Positions 44,890 to 54,538 are shown, numbered from the stretch's first letter. The stretch: 64,000 nucleotides of DNA from Microbacterium sp. SA39 (GCF_000967865.1 NZ_JXRU01000034.1:62001-126000), one strand, 5' to 3'. Numbers and translations are program-made. Notes: generated by a model not told the origin, from the letters alone.

Positions 44890-45732
44890 ATGAACGCGCA
44901 CAGCTGGACCACGACGCTGCGGGTCTCCGACGGTTTCCGCCTCGCCGACGTCGACCCGGAGAGCAAGCCCGGCTACGACAAGGGCAAGGCGCGCGGCACC
45001 GAGGATCTGGCCGCCGGACTCGAGAAGCTGAACGAGCTGCAGGAGCGGCTGTTCGCCGAGAGCCGCGTCGGCGTCACGAAGGACTCCGTGCTCCTCGTGC
45101 TCCAGGCGATGGACTCCGCGGGCAAGGGAGGGATCGTGCGGCACGTGGTCGGCGGCGTCGATCCGCAGGGCGTTCTGCTCACGGCCTTCAAGGCTCCGAC
45201 GGACGAGGAGCGCGAGCACGACTTCCTGTGGCGCATCGAGAGGCGCCTGCCGGAGCCCGGATTCATCGGGGTCTTCGATCGTTCCCACTACGAGGACGTC
45301 CTGATCGGACGCGTGCGCGAACTCGCGGACCCCTCCGAGATCGAGCGCCGCTACGAGGCGATCAACGCGTTCGAGGCGAAGGTGGCGGCATCCGGCACGC
45401 GGATCGTGAAGGTCATGCTCCACATCTCGCCCGACGAGCAGAAGTCCCGCCTCATGGAGCGCCTCGAGCGCCCGGACAAGCACTGGAAGTACAACCCGGG
45501 CGATGTGGACGAGCGGATGCGGTGGCCCGAGTACATGGAGGCCTATCAGACCGTCTTCGAGCGCACCTCGACCGAGGTCGCGCCGTGGTACGTCGTGCCG
45601 GCGAACTCGAAGTGGTTCGCGCGGCTGGCCGTGCAGGAGCTGCTGCTCGCCGCGCTCGAGGACATCGATCCGCAGTGGCCCGCCGCAGACTTCGACATCG
45701 AGGCCGAGAAGAAGCGCCTCGCCGCGAGCTGA
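44890..45732 (+). CDS. ppk2: PPK2-family polyphosphate kinase
   Basis: 280 residues. Walker A-like LQAMDSAGKGGIVRHV, then GVFDRSHYEDVLIGRV and HISPDEQKSRLMERL are typical of PPK2 enzymes that use polyphosphate to phosphorylate nucleotides. One PPK2 domain is present. The ATG at 44890 follows CAGTAT by six bases; a GTG at 44884 would add two residues. It converges with menF across a long palindromic repeat. Confidence 0.93.
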   Translation: MNAHSWTTTLRVSDGFRLADVDPESKPGYDKGKARGTEDLAAGLEKLNELQERLFAESRVGVTKDSVLLVLQAMDSAGKGGIVRHVVGGVDPQGVLLTAFKAPTDEEREHDFLWRIERRLPEPGFIGVFDRSHYEDVLIGRVRELADPSEIERRYEAINAFEAKVAASGTRIVKVMLHISPDEQKSRLMERLERPDKHWKYNPGDVDERMRWPEYMEAYQTVFERTSTEVAPWYVVPANSKWFARLAVQELLLAALEDIDPQWPAADFDIEAEKKRLAAS

Positions 45733-45743
45733 CCGCGTTCCCG

Positions 45744-45813
45744 GCGTTTCGACTCGCTTCGCTCGCTCGACGACCGGTCGTTGAGCGAGGAGCGCAGCGA
45801 CGAGACGAAACGC
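45744..45813. repeat. 70-bp palindromic repeat between convergent ppk2 and menF
   Basis: The outer arms GCGTTTCG and CGAAACGC (45744-45751 and 45806-45813) and the centre ACGACCGGTCGT are perfect. In between, CTCGCTTCGCTCGCTC pairs imperfectly with GAGCGAGGAGCGCAGCGACGAG. The element fills the whole gap between the two stops and looks like a dispersed REP-type palindrome acting as terminator. Confidence 0.7.
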
Positions 45814-45814
45814 G

Positions 45815-47068
45815 TCAGGCCAGCGCGTCGACCAGCGGGCGGAACTTCACCCGGGTCTCCAGCAACTCCGACTCCGGGTCGGACCCCGCGACGATGCCGG
45901 CACCCGCGTACGCCGTGACGCGGATGTCGTCGTCCGCGGCAGTGAACTGCGCGCAACGCAGCGCGATCGCCCATTCGCCGTTGCCCGCGCCATCGACCCA
46001 GCCGACGGGACCGGCGTAGCGCCCACGATCGAACGGCTCGAGATCACGGATCGCCTCGATGGCGGCCCGCGTCGGCGTGCCGGCCACCGCGGCGGTGGGA
46101 TGCAGCACCCGCACGAGATCGAGCGCGGTCTCTCCGTCGTCCAGCTCGCCCTCGACGTCGGTCGCGAGGTGGAAGAGGTTCGGCAGCTTCAGCAGGAAGG
46201 GCTGCTCGCTGGCGGCCAGTGCGCGCGTGTGCGGGCGAAGCGAGGCGAGCACGCTCTGCACGGCGTACTGGTGCTCGTCGAGGTCCTTCGTGCTGGAGGC
46301 GAGATGGGCGGATGCCGCGGTGTCGGCATCCGCGTCTGCCCCTCGCCCGATCGTGCCCGCGAGCACCCGTGCCGTGACCGTGCCGTTCCGGACGGTGACG
46401 AGCGTCTCGGGGCTCGCGCCGATCAACCCGTCGACCGCGAATGCCCAGGTGTCGGGGTAGCCGGTCGAGAGCGCGCGGACGAGTCGGCGCAGGTCGGAAC
46501 CGGCGGGGATGCTGCCGGTGAGGTCTCTGGCGAGCACGACCTTGCTCAGCTCGCCGTCGGCGATGCGGGTCAATGCGGCGCGCACCGAGTCCTGGTAGCC
46601 CTGCGGGCTCTGCGCCCCCGGCCCGACGGTGCCCGCCCAGTGCGGTCCGTAGGGCTGCGTCTCGAGCGCGCCGCCGATCTCGGCATGCACCGCGATGCGG
46701 ATGCGCGTGCGCCAGAATCGGTCGCCGTGCCGGCCGATCACCTGCGTCGGCACGATCAGCACACTGTCGGCGGTCGACCGCTCGTCGAAGGTGAAGGCGC
46801 CGAACGCGATGAGCCCGGTCCCGGGGAGCCCGACCGCGTCATCGATCTCGGCCTCTGCGGCCATGCCGCGCCAGAAGGTGGCGAGGGCGGCGCTCCGCGA
46901 TTCGTCGGACGTCGCAGGAGGACGGATCTCCGTCAGGGGCTCGCCGACCGAGACGACTCCGTCGCCGCGGCGCAGCCAGGCGAGCGGGCGAGCAGGATCG
47001 GCGTAGGCCAGGAGATCCTCGACCGGGTCGATCTCGCGGGTCTCCACGACCAGGTGTGTGGTGTGCAC
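45815..47068 (-). CDS. menF: Isochorismate synthase
   Basis: 417 residues of the chorismate-binding fold. Includes KVVLARD and the chorismate site GASPETLVTV, plus HPTAAVAGTPTRAAI near the C-terminus. It converts chorismate to isochorismate. Only menaquinone genes are nearby, so this is MenF rather than a siderophore-pathway EntC. GTG start six bases after TAGGCT (47075-47080), opposite to the DUF402 gene. Confidence 0.93.
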   Translation of the reverse strand: MHTTHLVVETREIDPVEDLLAYADPARPLAWLRRGDGVVSVGEPLTEIRPPATSDESRSAALATFWRGMAAEAEIDDAVGLPGTGLIAFGAFTFDERSTADSVLIVPTQVIGRHGDRFWRTRIRIAVHAEIGGALETQPYGPHWAGTVGPGAQSPQGYQDSVRAALTRIADGELSKVVLARDLTGSIPAGSDLRRLVRALSTGYPDTWAFAVDGLIGASPETLVTVRNGTVTARVLAGTIGRGADADADTAASAHLASSTKDLDEHQYAVQSVLASLRPHTRALAASEQPFLLKLPNLFHLATDVEGELDDGETALDLVRVLHPTAAVAGTPTRAAIEAIRDLEPFDRGRYAGPVGWVDGAGNGEWAIALRCAQFTAADDDIRVTAYAGAGIVAGSDPESELLETRVKFRPLVDALA

Positions 47069-47124
47069 GTGTCCAGCCTATGCCGCGCGGAGAGGGAGGA
47101 ATCCCGTCGTCGTAGGGTGGGCGC

Positions 47125-47497
47125 ATGAGCGATGCACGTCCCGCGATCGGCGCCGAGATGATCTTCCAGTGGCGCAAATGGGACGGCTCGACCCACTGGC
47201 GCCACGAGTGCGTCTACCTCGGTGCCGACGAGTGGGGGGACTGGATCGGGCAGTCGGTGGGGTGGCGCAGTGCGCGTCGCCGGGGAGCGCGGCACGTGGG
47301 TGGACGACCGCGACGAATGGGCCGAGCACAGCGTGCGGTACGGATACCCCGCCGAGATCATGACGCGCCTCGAAGCGCTCGCGCTCGACCTCGAGGAGCG
47401 TGTCCGCGCGCAGGCCGCGCCGTTCGATGATGCCACGCCGGGTCTCTGGCTCGACCGCCTCGACACACTGCACCTCGCGCCTAGACTGAACCCGTGA
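47125..47497 (+). pseudogene. Frameshifted small protein, DUF402-like
   Basis: The first reading frame gives MSDARPAIGAEMIFQWRKWD through GADEWGDWIGQSVGW; the sequel VRVAGERGTWVDDRDEWAEHSVRYGYP lies in the next frame and ends at 47497, overlapping the menG start (GTGA). Removing one G from the run at 47259-47262 joins them into one protein of about 123 residues with a DUF402-like pattern. Either a recent inactivating mutation or a sequencing error in a G run. Promoter TAGGGT (47113-47118) lies six bases before the ATG. Confidence 0.7.
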
Positions 47498-48213
47498 CCT
47501 CGAACGAGAAGAACCGCGCCGATCTCGGCAAGGACCCGTCCCGCGTCAGCGGCATGTTCGACCAGGTCGCCGCGGGCTACGACCGCACGAACACGGCGAT
47601 GACCTTCGGCAACGATGCGCTCTGGCGCGCCGCCACCACCCGGACCGTCGCGCCGAAGCCGGGGGAGCGCATCCTCGACCTCGGAGCGGGCACCGCGTCG
47701 TCTTCGGCATCCCTCGCGCGGAGCGGCGCCGAGGTGGTCGCCGCCGACTTCTCGCCGGGCATGCTGGCCGAGGGACAGCGTCGGCACGGCGCGATGCGCA
47801 ACCTCTCGTTCGTCCAGGCCGACGCCACCGACCTTCCCTTCGCGGATGCCGAGTTCGACGCGGTCACGATGTCGTACGCCCTCCGCAACGTGAGCGATCC
47901 GAAGAGGGCGCTCCGCGAGCTCTACCGGGTGACCAAGCCCGGCGGACGGCTCGTGATCAACGAGTTCTCCACGCCTCCGGCCAAGCTGTTCCGAGGTGCC
48001 TACCGGTTCTACAACGACCAGGTGCTGCCGCGGGTCGCCCGTGTGGCCGGCACCAACGCCGACGCCTACGACTACCTCAACGAGTCGATCCGCGAATGGC
48101 CGAACCAGAAGAAGCTCTCCGCCTGGATCCGCGAGGCCGGCTGGACCGACGTCGCCTACCGCAACCTCTCCTTCGGCATCGTGGCCCTGCACAGAGCGCG
48201 CAAGCCCGCGTGA
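47494..48213 (+). CDS. menG: Demethylmenaquinone methyltransferase
   Basis: 239 residues of the UbiE/MenG family: MFDQVAAGYDRTNTAMTFG, SAM-binding ILDLGAGTAS, and MSYALRNVSDP with GGRLVINEFSTP. It methylates demethylmenaquinone to menaquinone. GTG start six bases after TAGACT (47482-47487); the start overlaps the stop of the preceding frameshifted gene. Confidence 0.95.
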   Translation: MTSNEKNRADLGKDPSRVSGMFDQVAAGYDRTNTAMTFGNDALWRAATTRTVAPKPGERILDLGAGTASSSASLARSGAEVVAADFSPGMLAEGQRRHGAMRNLSFVQADATDLPFADAEFDAVTMSYALRNVSDPKRALRELYRVTKPGGRLVINEFSTPPAKLFRGAYRFYNDQVLPRVARVAGTNADAYDYLNESIREWPNQKKLSAWIREAGWTDVAYRNLSFGIVALHRARKPA

Positions 48214-48260
48214 CCGTCACGGGCGCAATCCGCCGCACGCGACGAAGGTAGGCTGGGACC

Positions 48261-49322
48261 GTGACTTCGAGCCCCATCGCCCCGGGTTCGCGACTGGCGA
48301 GCCGTCTCGGCTTCAGCGATCGCGTCTTCATCGGCCCCGCCGCCCGACGTGTCGCCCGCGCCATCGAAGACGGGCTGGAGCGCGTCGAGACCGGACTCGC
48401 CGAAGACGTCCGCGTGGCCGACCCGCTGGCCGATGCGGCCAGCCGCTACCTCTACGAGGCCGGTGGCAAGCGCATCCGCCCCGTGCTGACGCTGCTCGCC
48501 GCCCAGCTCGGCGACGGCAACACCGAGGAGGTCATCGACGTCGCCAAGGCGCTCGAGATCACACACCTCGGCTCGCTCTACCATGACGACGTCATGGACG
48601 GCGCCGATCGTCGGCGCGGCGTCCCGGCAGCGCACGCGGTCTGGGGCAACAGCATCGCGATCCTCACCGGCGACATCCTGTTCTCCCGGGCCAGCCAGCT
48701 CATGTCGCGGCTGGGGGAGCGAGCCATCCGCCTGCAGGCCGACACCTTCGAGCGTCTCGTCCTCGGGCAGATGCACGAGACCATCGGCGCTCAGCCCGAC
48801 GACGATCCGATCGCGTTCTACATCCAGGTGCTCGCCGACAAGACCGGCTCCCTGATCGCCGCCGCGACGCAGGGCGGCGTGATCTTCTCGAATGCTCCGA
48901 GCGAGTACGAAGAGCCCATGCGCGCCTACGGCGAGAAGATCGGAGTGGCGTTCCAGCTGCTCGATGACGTGATCGACCTCTCCGCGAAGCCGGAGGACAC
49001 CGGGAAGGTGCCGGGGACCGATCTGCGTGCGGGCGTCCCCACGATGCCGTACCTGCTGCTGAAGGCCGAGGCCGACGAGGCATCCGTCGCGCTCGCCGCA
49101 CGCATCGACGAGGGAGTGGCGCGGATCGCCGACGGTGCGGACCCTGCGATCCTCGACCGGCCGCTCGACGAATTGCGCGACCATGCCGTGACCCAGAAGA
49201 CCCTCGAACTCGCCCAGACCTGGACGCAGGATGCGATCGACGCGCTCGCACCACTCCCGCGTGGCACGGTGCGCGAGTCGTTGACCCGATTCGCTGAGAC
49301 CCTCGCCGATCGCTCGAGCTGA
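48261..49322 (+). CDS. Polyprenyl diphosphate synthase for menaquinone side chain
   Basis: 353 residues of the trans-polyprenyl synthase fold. GGKRIRP, the first Asp-rich site YHDDVMDGADRRRG and the second QLLDDVIDLS are present. It makes the long isoprenoid chain (probably hepta- to decaprenyl) used by MenA; the length cannot be told. GTG start six bases after TAGGCT (48249-48254). Lies right after menG. Confidence 0.92.
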   Translation: MTSSPIAPGSRLASRLGFSDRVFIGPAARRVARAIEDGLERVETGLAEDVRVADPLADAASRYLYEAGGKRIRPVLTLLAAQLGDGNTEEVIDVAKALEITHLGSLYHDDVMDGADRRRGVPAAHAVWGNSIAILTGDILFSRASQLMSRLGERAIRLQADTFERLVLGQMHETIGAQPDDDPIAFYIQVLADKTGSLIAAATQGGVIFSNAPSEYEEPMRAYGEKIGVAFQLLDDVIDLSAKPEDTGKVPGTDLRAGVPTMPYLLLKAEADEASVALAARIDEGVARIADGADPAILDRPLDELRDHAVTQKTLELAQTWTQDAIDALAPLPRGTVRESLTRFAETLADRSS

Positions 49323-49382
49323 ACCGTTCCTCCGACCCGTCGGGTCGGCGGACGGATGCGACGGCACACGAAAGGACCTCCC

Positions 49383-50756
49383 ATGACCAAGCTCAGACTG
49401 GCCATCGTCGGTGCAGGCCCCGCGGGCATCTACGCCGCTGACATCCTGCTGAAGGCCGAGCGCAAGTTCGACGTCTCCATCGATCTGTTCGAACAGCTCC
49501 CCGCGCCCTACGGCCTCGTCCGCTACGGGGTCGCCCCCGACCACCCGCGCATCAAGGGCATCATCGGCGCCCTCCGCGACGTGCTGGACCGTGGCGACAT
49601 CCGCCTGTTCGGCAACGTCCGGTTCGGCGAGGACATCACTCTCGACGATCTCAAGCACCACTACAACGCCGTGATCTTCGCGACCGGTGCCATCCGCGAC
49701 ACATCCATGGACATCCCGGGCGTCGACGCCGTCGCCTCGTACGGCGCCGCCGACTACGTGAGCTGGTTCGACGGCCACCCCGACGTGCCGCGGGAGTGGC
49801 CGCTGGATGCCGAGTCCGTCGCCGTGATCGGCAACGGCAACGTCGCACTCGACGTCGCGCGCATGCTGGCCAAGCACGCCGAGGATCTGCTCGTCACCGA
49901 GGTGCCGGAGAACGTCTACGAGGGCCTCAAGGCCAGCGCGGTCACCGATGTGCACGTCTTCGGTCGGCGCGGACCGGCGCAGGTGAAGTTCACCCCGCTC
50001 GAACTCCGCGAACTCGGCGAACTGCGCGATGTCGACATGGTCGTGTACGACGAGGACTTCGACTACGACGACGCCTCGAAGGAGGCCGTCGCCAGCAACA
50101 AGCAGGTCATGGTCATCGACCGCGTCCTGCAGTCGTGGCGCAAGCGCGACTCGGTGAACAACGCCGGAGGCTCCGCGTCACGGCGGCTGCACCTGCATTT
50201 CTGGGCGCGCCCGGTCGAGGTCCGTGAAGACGAGAACGGCCGCGTCGCCGCGCTCGTCTACGAGCGCACCCAGCCCGACGGCGAGGGTGGCGCCGTCGGC
50301 ACCGGCGAGATGCGCGAGGTGCCGATCCAGGCCCTCTACCGGGCGATCGGGTACTTCGGTTCGCCGCTGCCCGGCGTCCCCTTCGACAAGAAGCACGGCG
50401 TGATCCCCAACCGCGAAGGTCAGGTGCTCGCGAAGGACTCCAACCAGCGGGTCCCCGGCATCTACGCGACCGGGTGGATCAAGCGCGGTCCCGTGGGACT
50501 GATCGGACACACGAAGTCCGACGCGATGGAGACCGTGCGGCACATCATCAACGACCAGGGGTCGTGGTGGCAGCCGGTGGACCCGTCGGAGGAATCGATC
50601 GTCGCACTTCTCCGCGAGCGCGGAGTGCAGTGGACCGACGTCGAGGGCTGGCACCGCCTCGACGAGCACGAGATCGGCCTGGGCGCGCCGCACGAGCGTG
50701 CCCGCGTGAAGGTCGTGCCCCGTGACGAGATGGTGCGGGTCTCGCGCGGCGAATAG
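49383..50756 (+). CDS. fprA: FprA-like ferredoxin/flavodoxin-NADP reductase
   Basis: 457 residues of the adrenodoxin-reductase/FprA family. AIVGAGPAGIYAADIL binds FAD, PAPYGLVRYGVAPDHPRIK is the family block, VIGNGNVALDVARML binds NADP, and GPVGLIGHTKSDAMETV closes the FAD site. It passes electrons between NADPH and ferredoxins. AAAGGA precedes the ATG. Stands after the menaquinone genes but transcribed separately. Confidence 0.93.
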   Translation: MTKLRLAIVGAGPAGIYAADILLKAERKFDVSIDLFEQLPAPYGLVRYGVAPDHPRIKGIIGALRDVLDRGDIRLFGNVRFGEDITLDDLKHHYNAVIFATGAIRDTSMDIPGVDAVASYGAADYVSWFDGHPDVPREWPLDAESVAVIGNGNVALDVARMLAKHAEDLLVTEVPENVYEGLKASAVTDVHVFGRRGPAQVKFTPLELRELGELRDVDMVVYDEDFDYDDASKEAVASNKQVMVIDRVLQSWRKRDSVNNAGGSASRRLHLHFWARPVEVREDENGRVAALVYERTQPDGEGGAVGTGEMREVPIQALYRAIGYFGSPLPGVPFDKKHGVIPNREGQVLAKDSNQRVPGIYATGWIKRGPVGLIGHTKSDAMETVRHIINDQGSWWQPVDPSEESIVALLRERGVQWTDVEGWHRLDEHEIGLGAPHERARVKVVPRDEMVRVSRGE

Positions 50757-50820
50757 CTCCGTCACCGGATCGTTGCGAGCCGCTCCGCGCGCGACGGAAG
50801 CCGCCTCCTAGGCTGGTCGC

Positions 50821-51858
50821 ATGCGACGGCGATCCTCCCTCATCCTCTGCGCGGTGGCGCTTCTTCTCGTGTCGGGCTGTGCGCCGACGCCGGAACCGGA
50901 GCCTCCCGCCTCGGCCACTCCGACGCCTTCCGCGACGCCGACGCCGACCGCGGAGCCGATCGTCGAGCCGACGCCTGCCTTCGACGTGACCTGCGAGGAT
51001 GTCGGCGCGGAGATGTCGGCCCTCGTCGGTGCGTCGGAGGGCGCCGTGGAGCAGAATCTGTCCCGCGTCTCGATGCCGAACTGGTACCCCGGCCCCGCTC
51101 TCCACGCCTTCCCGCGCTCCGGGGGCATCGCCTGCTCCACCGGAGATGACGAGCGCAGCTGGGAGGTCACGATCGTCCCCGGCGCTCAGACCGTCACAGA
51201 CGGAGCGGCGACCCGCGGCGGTTGGTGGGGCGAGGAGTCCCGCTGCGAGGACAGCGGGATGTGCTTCGTCCAGGTGATCGACGGCGATGTGCTGGTCTCC
51301 GGCCTCGTGGTGGACCCCGAGCTGGGGGGCGACGATGCGCCGCGCATCGATGAGGGACTCCGCCGGCTCGCGGCATCCGCGACCGCGACGCTCAGAGAGG
51401 TCGAGATCGCTCCGAGTGAGATCGTCGGCGTGGAGTGCGCGCAGTTCCTCACGGCCGTCGAGCTCGGCGAAGACCTCGGCTCCGAGGTCTTCCTCATCGA
51501 CTCCTTCGGCGGTTGGGGCATCCCATCGGAGGTCTATCAGGTCGTCAACGGGGCGCGTATCTGCCACTACGCCTCCAGCGAGAGCGAGTACGAGTCGCAG
51601 GGATACCTGACGATCACCTCGCTTCCGGGCGGCGCCTGGGCGTTCGCCCGGATCGAGGAGGGCGCGGCCGTCGACATCGAGGGGGCGGATGCCGCGCTCA
51701 CCGGCCTCGATGAGTTCGAGCGACCGGTGATCGACCTTCGCATCGGCGCGGACTGGGTCCGCCTCACGACGTACGAGGGCTCCGGCATCTCGGATCTGGC
51801 TCCCGTCGCGGAGCAGATCGTGCAGAACTTCACCGCTGGGCGTCCTGCGCCTCAGTGA
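50821..51858 (+). CDS. Putative lipoprotein, unrecognised
   Basis: 345 residues. The signal ends in the lipobox LVSGC, so Cys20 should be lipidated. A Pro/Thr/Glu-rich spacer (21-50) precedes a globular region with several Cys (CEDVGAE, IACSTGDD, RCEDSGMCFV, ECAQFL, ICHYAS). No motif of a known family. ATG six bases after TAGGCT (50809-50814), so likely leaderless. Confidence 0.85.
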   Translation: MRRRSSLILCAVALLLVSGCAPTPEPEPPASATPTPSATPTPTAEPIVEPTPAFDVTCEDVGAEMSALVGASEGAVEQNLSRVSMPNWYPGPALHAFPRSGGIACSTGDDERSWEVTIVPGAQTVTDGAATRGGWWGEESRCEDSGMCFVQVIDGDVLVSGLVVDPELGGDDAPRIDEGLRRLAASATATLREVEIAPSEIVGVECAQFLTAVELGEDLGSEVFLIDSFGGWGIPSEVYQVVNGARICHYASSESEYESQGYLTITSLPGGAWAFARIEEGAAVDIEGADAALTGLDEFERPVIDLRIGADWVRLTTYEGSGISDLAPVAEQIVQNFTAGRPAPQ

Positions 51859-51895
51859 CCTCCTCGACTAGCCTGACGGGCAGGGGGGAGCGTGC

Positions 51896-52900
51896 ATGGC
51901 CGACTGGATCGCAGACGTCCTCGGCGACGAGTTCGAGCAATTGACCCTCGAACTCGCGCCCGACGAACAGGGAGCCGTCGTCGCGACTCTGGTGAGGGCA
52001 CTGCCCGTCGAGGAGAGCTGGTGGGATCGCGCACGCGGGCACCGGCTTCCGCTCGTCGGCGTCGACGTGCTCTACGTGCACGGCTGGTCCGACTACTTCT
52101 TCCAGAAGCGGCTGGCCCGGTTCTGGACGTCCAGAGGCGCGCGGTTCTTCGCGCTGGACCTGCGCAAATACGGTCGGAGCCTTCGCGAGTGGCAGACACC
52201 TGGCTACGTGGCGGACCTCGCGACCTATGACGAGGACATCGCCGCCGCGCTCTCCGTCATGGGCCATGCCGAGGACGGCTCCGATGATCGTCGGCTCGTG
52301 CTGCTCGGGCACTCCACGGGTGGCTTGACGCTGAGCCTCTGGGCCTCACGGCATCCGACGACCGCGGATGCCGTGGTCCTGAACAGTCCCTGGCTGGAGT
52401 TCCAGATCGCCCCGGTGCGGGCGGCTCTCGCGCCGGTCGTCGAGTTGCAGGCTCGGATTCGTCCCCTCGAAGTCGCCCCGCAGATCGATCTCGGCTTCTA
52501 CACGCGGGCGCAGCACGAGGTCGCCGACCCCGACGACCCGATGGAGGTCAACGCGCTCTGGCGCCCCGCGCAGACGATGGCCGTGTACGCCGGCTGGCTG
52601 CACGCGATCCTCTCCGGACACCGGACCGTCGCATCAGGGCTGTCGATCCCCGTGCCGGTCTGCGTGCTGCTCTCCGCGCGGTCCGTGCCGCCGACGCGCT
52701 GGTCGGAGGAGCTGACAGCAGCGGACTCTGTGCTCGTGGTCGACGACATCGCCCGCGCCGCACTGCGGCTCGGGCCATCGGTGACGGTGGAGCGCATCGA
52801 CGGGGCCCTGCACGACGTCTTCCTGTCGCGCCATGATGCCAGGGAAGACGCCTACCGGCGCCTGGACCGCTGGGTCACCGGCTGGCGCGCGACGCACTGA
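51896..52900 (+). CDS. Alpha/beta hydrolase (serine hydrolase, lysophospholipase-like)
   Basis: 334 residues with VLYVHGWSDYFF (oxyanion), nucleophile elbow LGHSTGG, and the late GALHDVFLSRHDARE with the catalytic His. This serine hydrolase has its active-site triad, unlike the protein at 35883. It resembles monoacylglycerol/lysophospholipase-type hydrolases; substrate unknown. GGGGGAG lies before the ATG at 51896. Confidence 0.85.
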   Translation: MADWIADVLGDEFEQLTLELAPDEQGAVVATLVRALPVEESWWDRARGHRLPLVGVDVLYVHGWSDYFFQKRLARFWTSRGARFFALDLRKYGRSLREWQTPGYVADLATYDEDIAAALSVMGHAEDGSDDRRLVLLGHSTGGLTLSLWASRHPTTADAVVLNSPWLEFQIAPVRAALAPVVELQARIRPLEVAPQIDLGFYTRAQHEVADPDDPMEVNALWRPAQTMAVYAGWLHAILSGHRTVASGLSIPVPVCVLLSARSVPPTRWSEELTAADSVLVVDDIARAALRLGPSVTVERIDGALHDVFLSRHDAREDAYRRLDRWVTGWRATH

Positions 52901-52906
52901 GCCCGA

Positions 52907-53539
52907 TCACACGTAGTGCATCTCGCGCGTGAGTCGCTCCGCCGCGTCGCCGTCCCCGCGGAGCACGGCGTCGTGGAAGTCGACGTAGACCTGCAGCATC
53001 CGCTCACGGTCCTCGTTCGGGACGGTCCAGTGGCGGAGATTGCGAAGAAGCGCGACACTCGTCTCCTCGATGACCACGCAGTGCTGCGGGTTGTCGCTGC
53101 GCTCACCGAGGTAAGCGAACACCGCCCAGCGACTGTCGATGGTCCGCACGCTGTCGTCGAGAGTGTCGTACATCGACTCGACGAGCCCGGCGACGTGTCG
53201 GCGCTGCGAGCTGCTGAGTCGGGGCACGGCCAGCCGAGCGGCGACTCCCGCCTGATAGCCGGCGAATGCGAGCGATTGAGCGACGGTGTCCCTCGATACC
53301 TCGGTGACCTCGGTGTAGCGACTGGGATACATGACCACCAGTCCCAGACGCTCGAGCCGTTGCAGTGCTTCGCGCACCGGCGTGCGCGAGACGTGGAGCC
53401 GGTCGGCGATGTCCAGGTCGCGGATTCGCTGCCCCGGCGCCAGTGTCCCGTCGATGATCTGCCAGCCGATGTACTGGAACACCTCCTCGGCCAGCAGCTG
53501 CTTGCTCTCGCTCGTATTCTTCGATCCCATGCTCTCCAT
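52907..53539 (-). CDS. GntR family regulator, FCD type
   Basis: 210 residues: an N-terminal winged HTH (about 15-80, with DIADRLHVSRTPVREALQRLERLGL) and a helical FCD ligand-binding domain to the end. Such regulators bind organic acids or sugar acids, often through a metal site. The neighbouring alpha/beta hydrolase converges with it by seven bases; no divergent target gene is seen. The ATG at 53530 is an alternative. Confidence 0.88.
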   Translation of the reverse strand: MESMGSKNTSESKQLLAEEVFQYIGWQIIDGTLAPGQRIRDLDIADRLHVSRTPVREALQRLERLGLVVMYPSRYTEVTEVSRDTVAQSLAFAGYQAGVAARLAVPRLSSSQRRHVAGLVESMYDTLDDSVRTIDSRWAVFAYLGERSDNPQHCVVIEETSVALLRNLRHWTVPNEDRERMLQVYVDFHDAVLRGDGDAAERLTREMHYV

Positions 53540-53976
53540 GGATACTGCCCCCCGGTTGCCATCCTTCTCCCGGCGCTGCGATTCACCCGTCGGGGCTCGT
53601 CATCACAGATCGCGCAGGATGTCAACACACTACGCGCAAACGACGGGACGCGCTGACACGACGCCTGTGGCGCTCGGAAGATTGGAAAGAGTCTCGTTAC
53701 GGCCGACGGGTGCGAAGCGCCCGCCGACCGTAGACGACGCGATCACGCGGCACTGGTGCGAACCCCGTCCCCACGGGGGAGGCTCACAGTCCTTCGTGCG
53801 CGGAGCCGTCGAACGGCAGAGCGCAAGCGGCGTGGGCGTCGTCGGCCGCATCGGATGCGACCTCTCACAGTCTTGGGCATCCCAACCGGAATATCGGAAT
53901 GCGATCCGGAGATGACGAAACGATTCGCACGGCGGGCCAGAGCCGCCGTCGCGAAACGGGCGGGCGAGTCGGAGCT
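53540..53976. other. Gene-free interval, 437 bases
   Basis: I see no convincing gene. A perfect TTGACA lies on the minus strand at 53625-53620 and may be part of the promoter of the GntR/FCD gene, though a matching -10 at ideal spacing is not clear. A small hairpin CCCCGT-CCCC-ACGGGG lies at 53763-53778. The right part should hold the 3' end region of yajQ. Compact, GC-typical sequence with no repeats noted. Confidence 0.4.
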
Positions 53977-54465
53977 CTACCGGTAGTTGATGAACTGCAG
54001 ATCGACGTCGAGGTCGGAGCCCTTGAGCAAGGTGATCACGGCCTGGAGGTCGTCGCGACTCTTCGACTGCACGCGAAGCTCGTCGCCCTGGATCTGGCTC
54101 TTGACGCCCTTCGGGCCCTCGTCGCGAATGATCTTGCCGATCTTCTTAGCGTTCTCCGAGGAGATGCCGTCCTTGAGAGTGGAGACGATGCGGAACTCCT
54201 TGCCGCTGGCGAACGGCTCGCCGGATTCGAGGCTCTTGAGGGAGATCCCGCGCTTGATGAGCTTGGTCTGGAACACGTCGAGCACGGCCTTCGCTCGCTC
54301 CTCGGTGCCGGCGATGATGAGGATCTGCTCGCCGCTCCACGCGATGGACGCGCCGGCGCCCTTGAAGTCGTAGCGCTGCTCGATCTCCTTGCGGGCCTGG
54401 TTGAGAGCGTTCTCGGCCTCCTGGTGATCCACTTTCGAGACGATGTCAAAGGAACTGTCAGCCAT
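53977..54465 (-). CDS. yajQ: YajQ family nucleotide-binding protein
   Basis: 162 residues, the usual YajQ length. [19 protein letters not shown], the Asp/Lys-rich SVLKG-type block and [22 protein letters not shown] match the family, reported to bind cyclic di-GMP and nucleic acids. No other c-di-GMP gene is in the window. Confidence 0.95.
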   Translation of the reverse strand: MADSSFDIVSKVDHQEAENALNQARKEIEQRYDFKGAGASIAWSGEQILIIAGTEERAKAVLDVFQTKLIKRGISLKSLESGEPFASGKEFRIVSTLKDGISSENAKKIGKIIRDEGPKGVKSQIQGDELRVQSKSRDDLQAVITLLKGSDLDVDLQFINYR

Positions 54466-54538
54466 GAAGGGAGTCTATCGACTGTGCTGCTCGGCGTTGC
54501 GGCGGTCGTGCCGGCCTCCGCGGTCGTACCGTGGAGGC

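Noticed and set aside
53756-53986. Small Arg-rich open frame in the interval before yajQ
   Set aside because: Low-complexity Arg/Ala sequence, overlaps the 3' end of yajQ on the other strand, no ribosome site.
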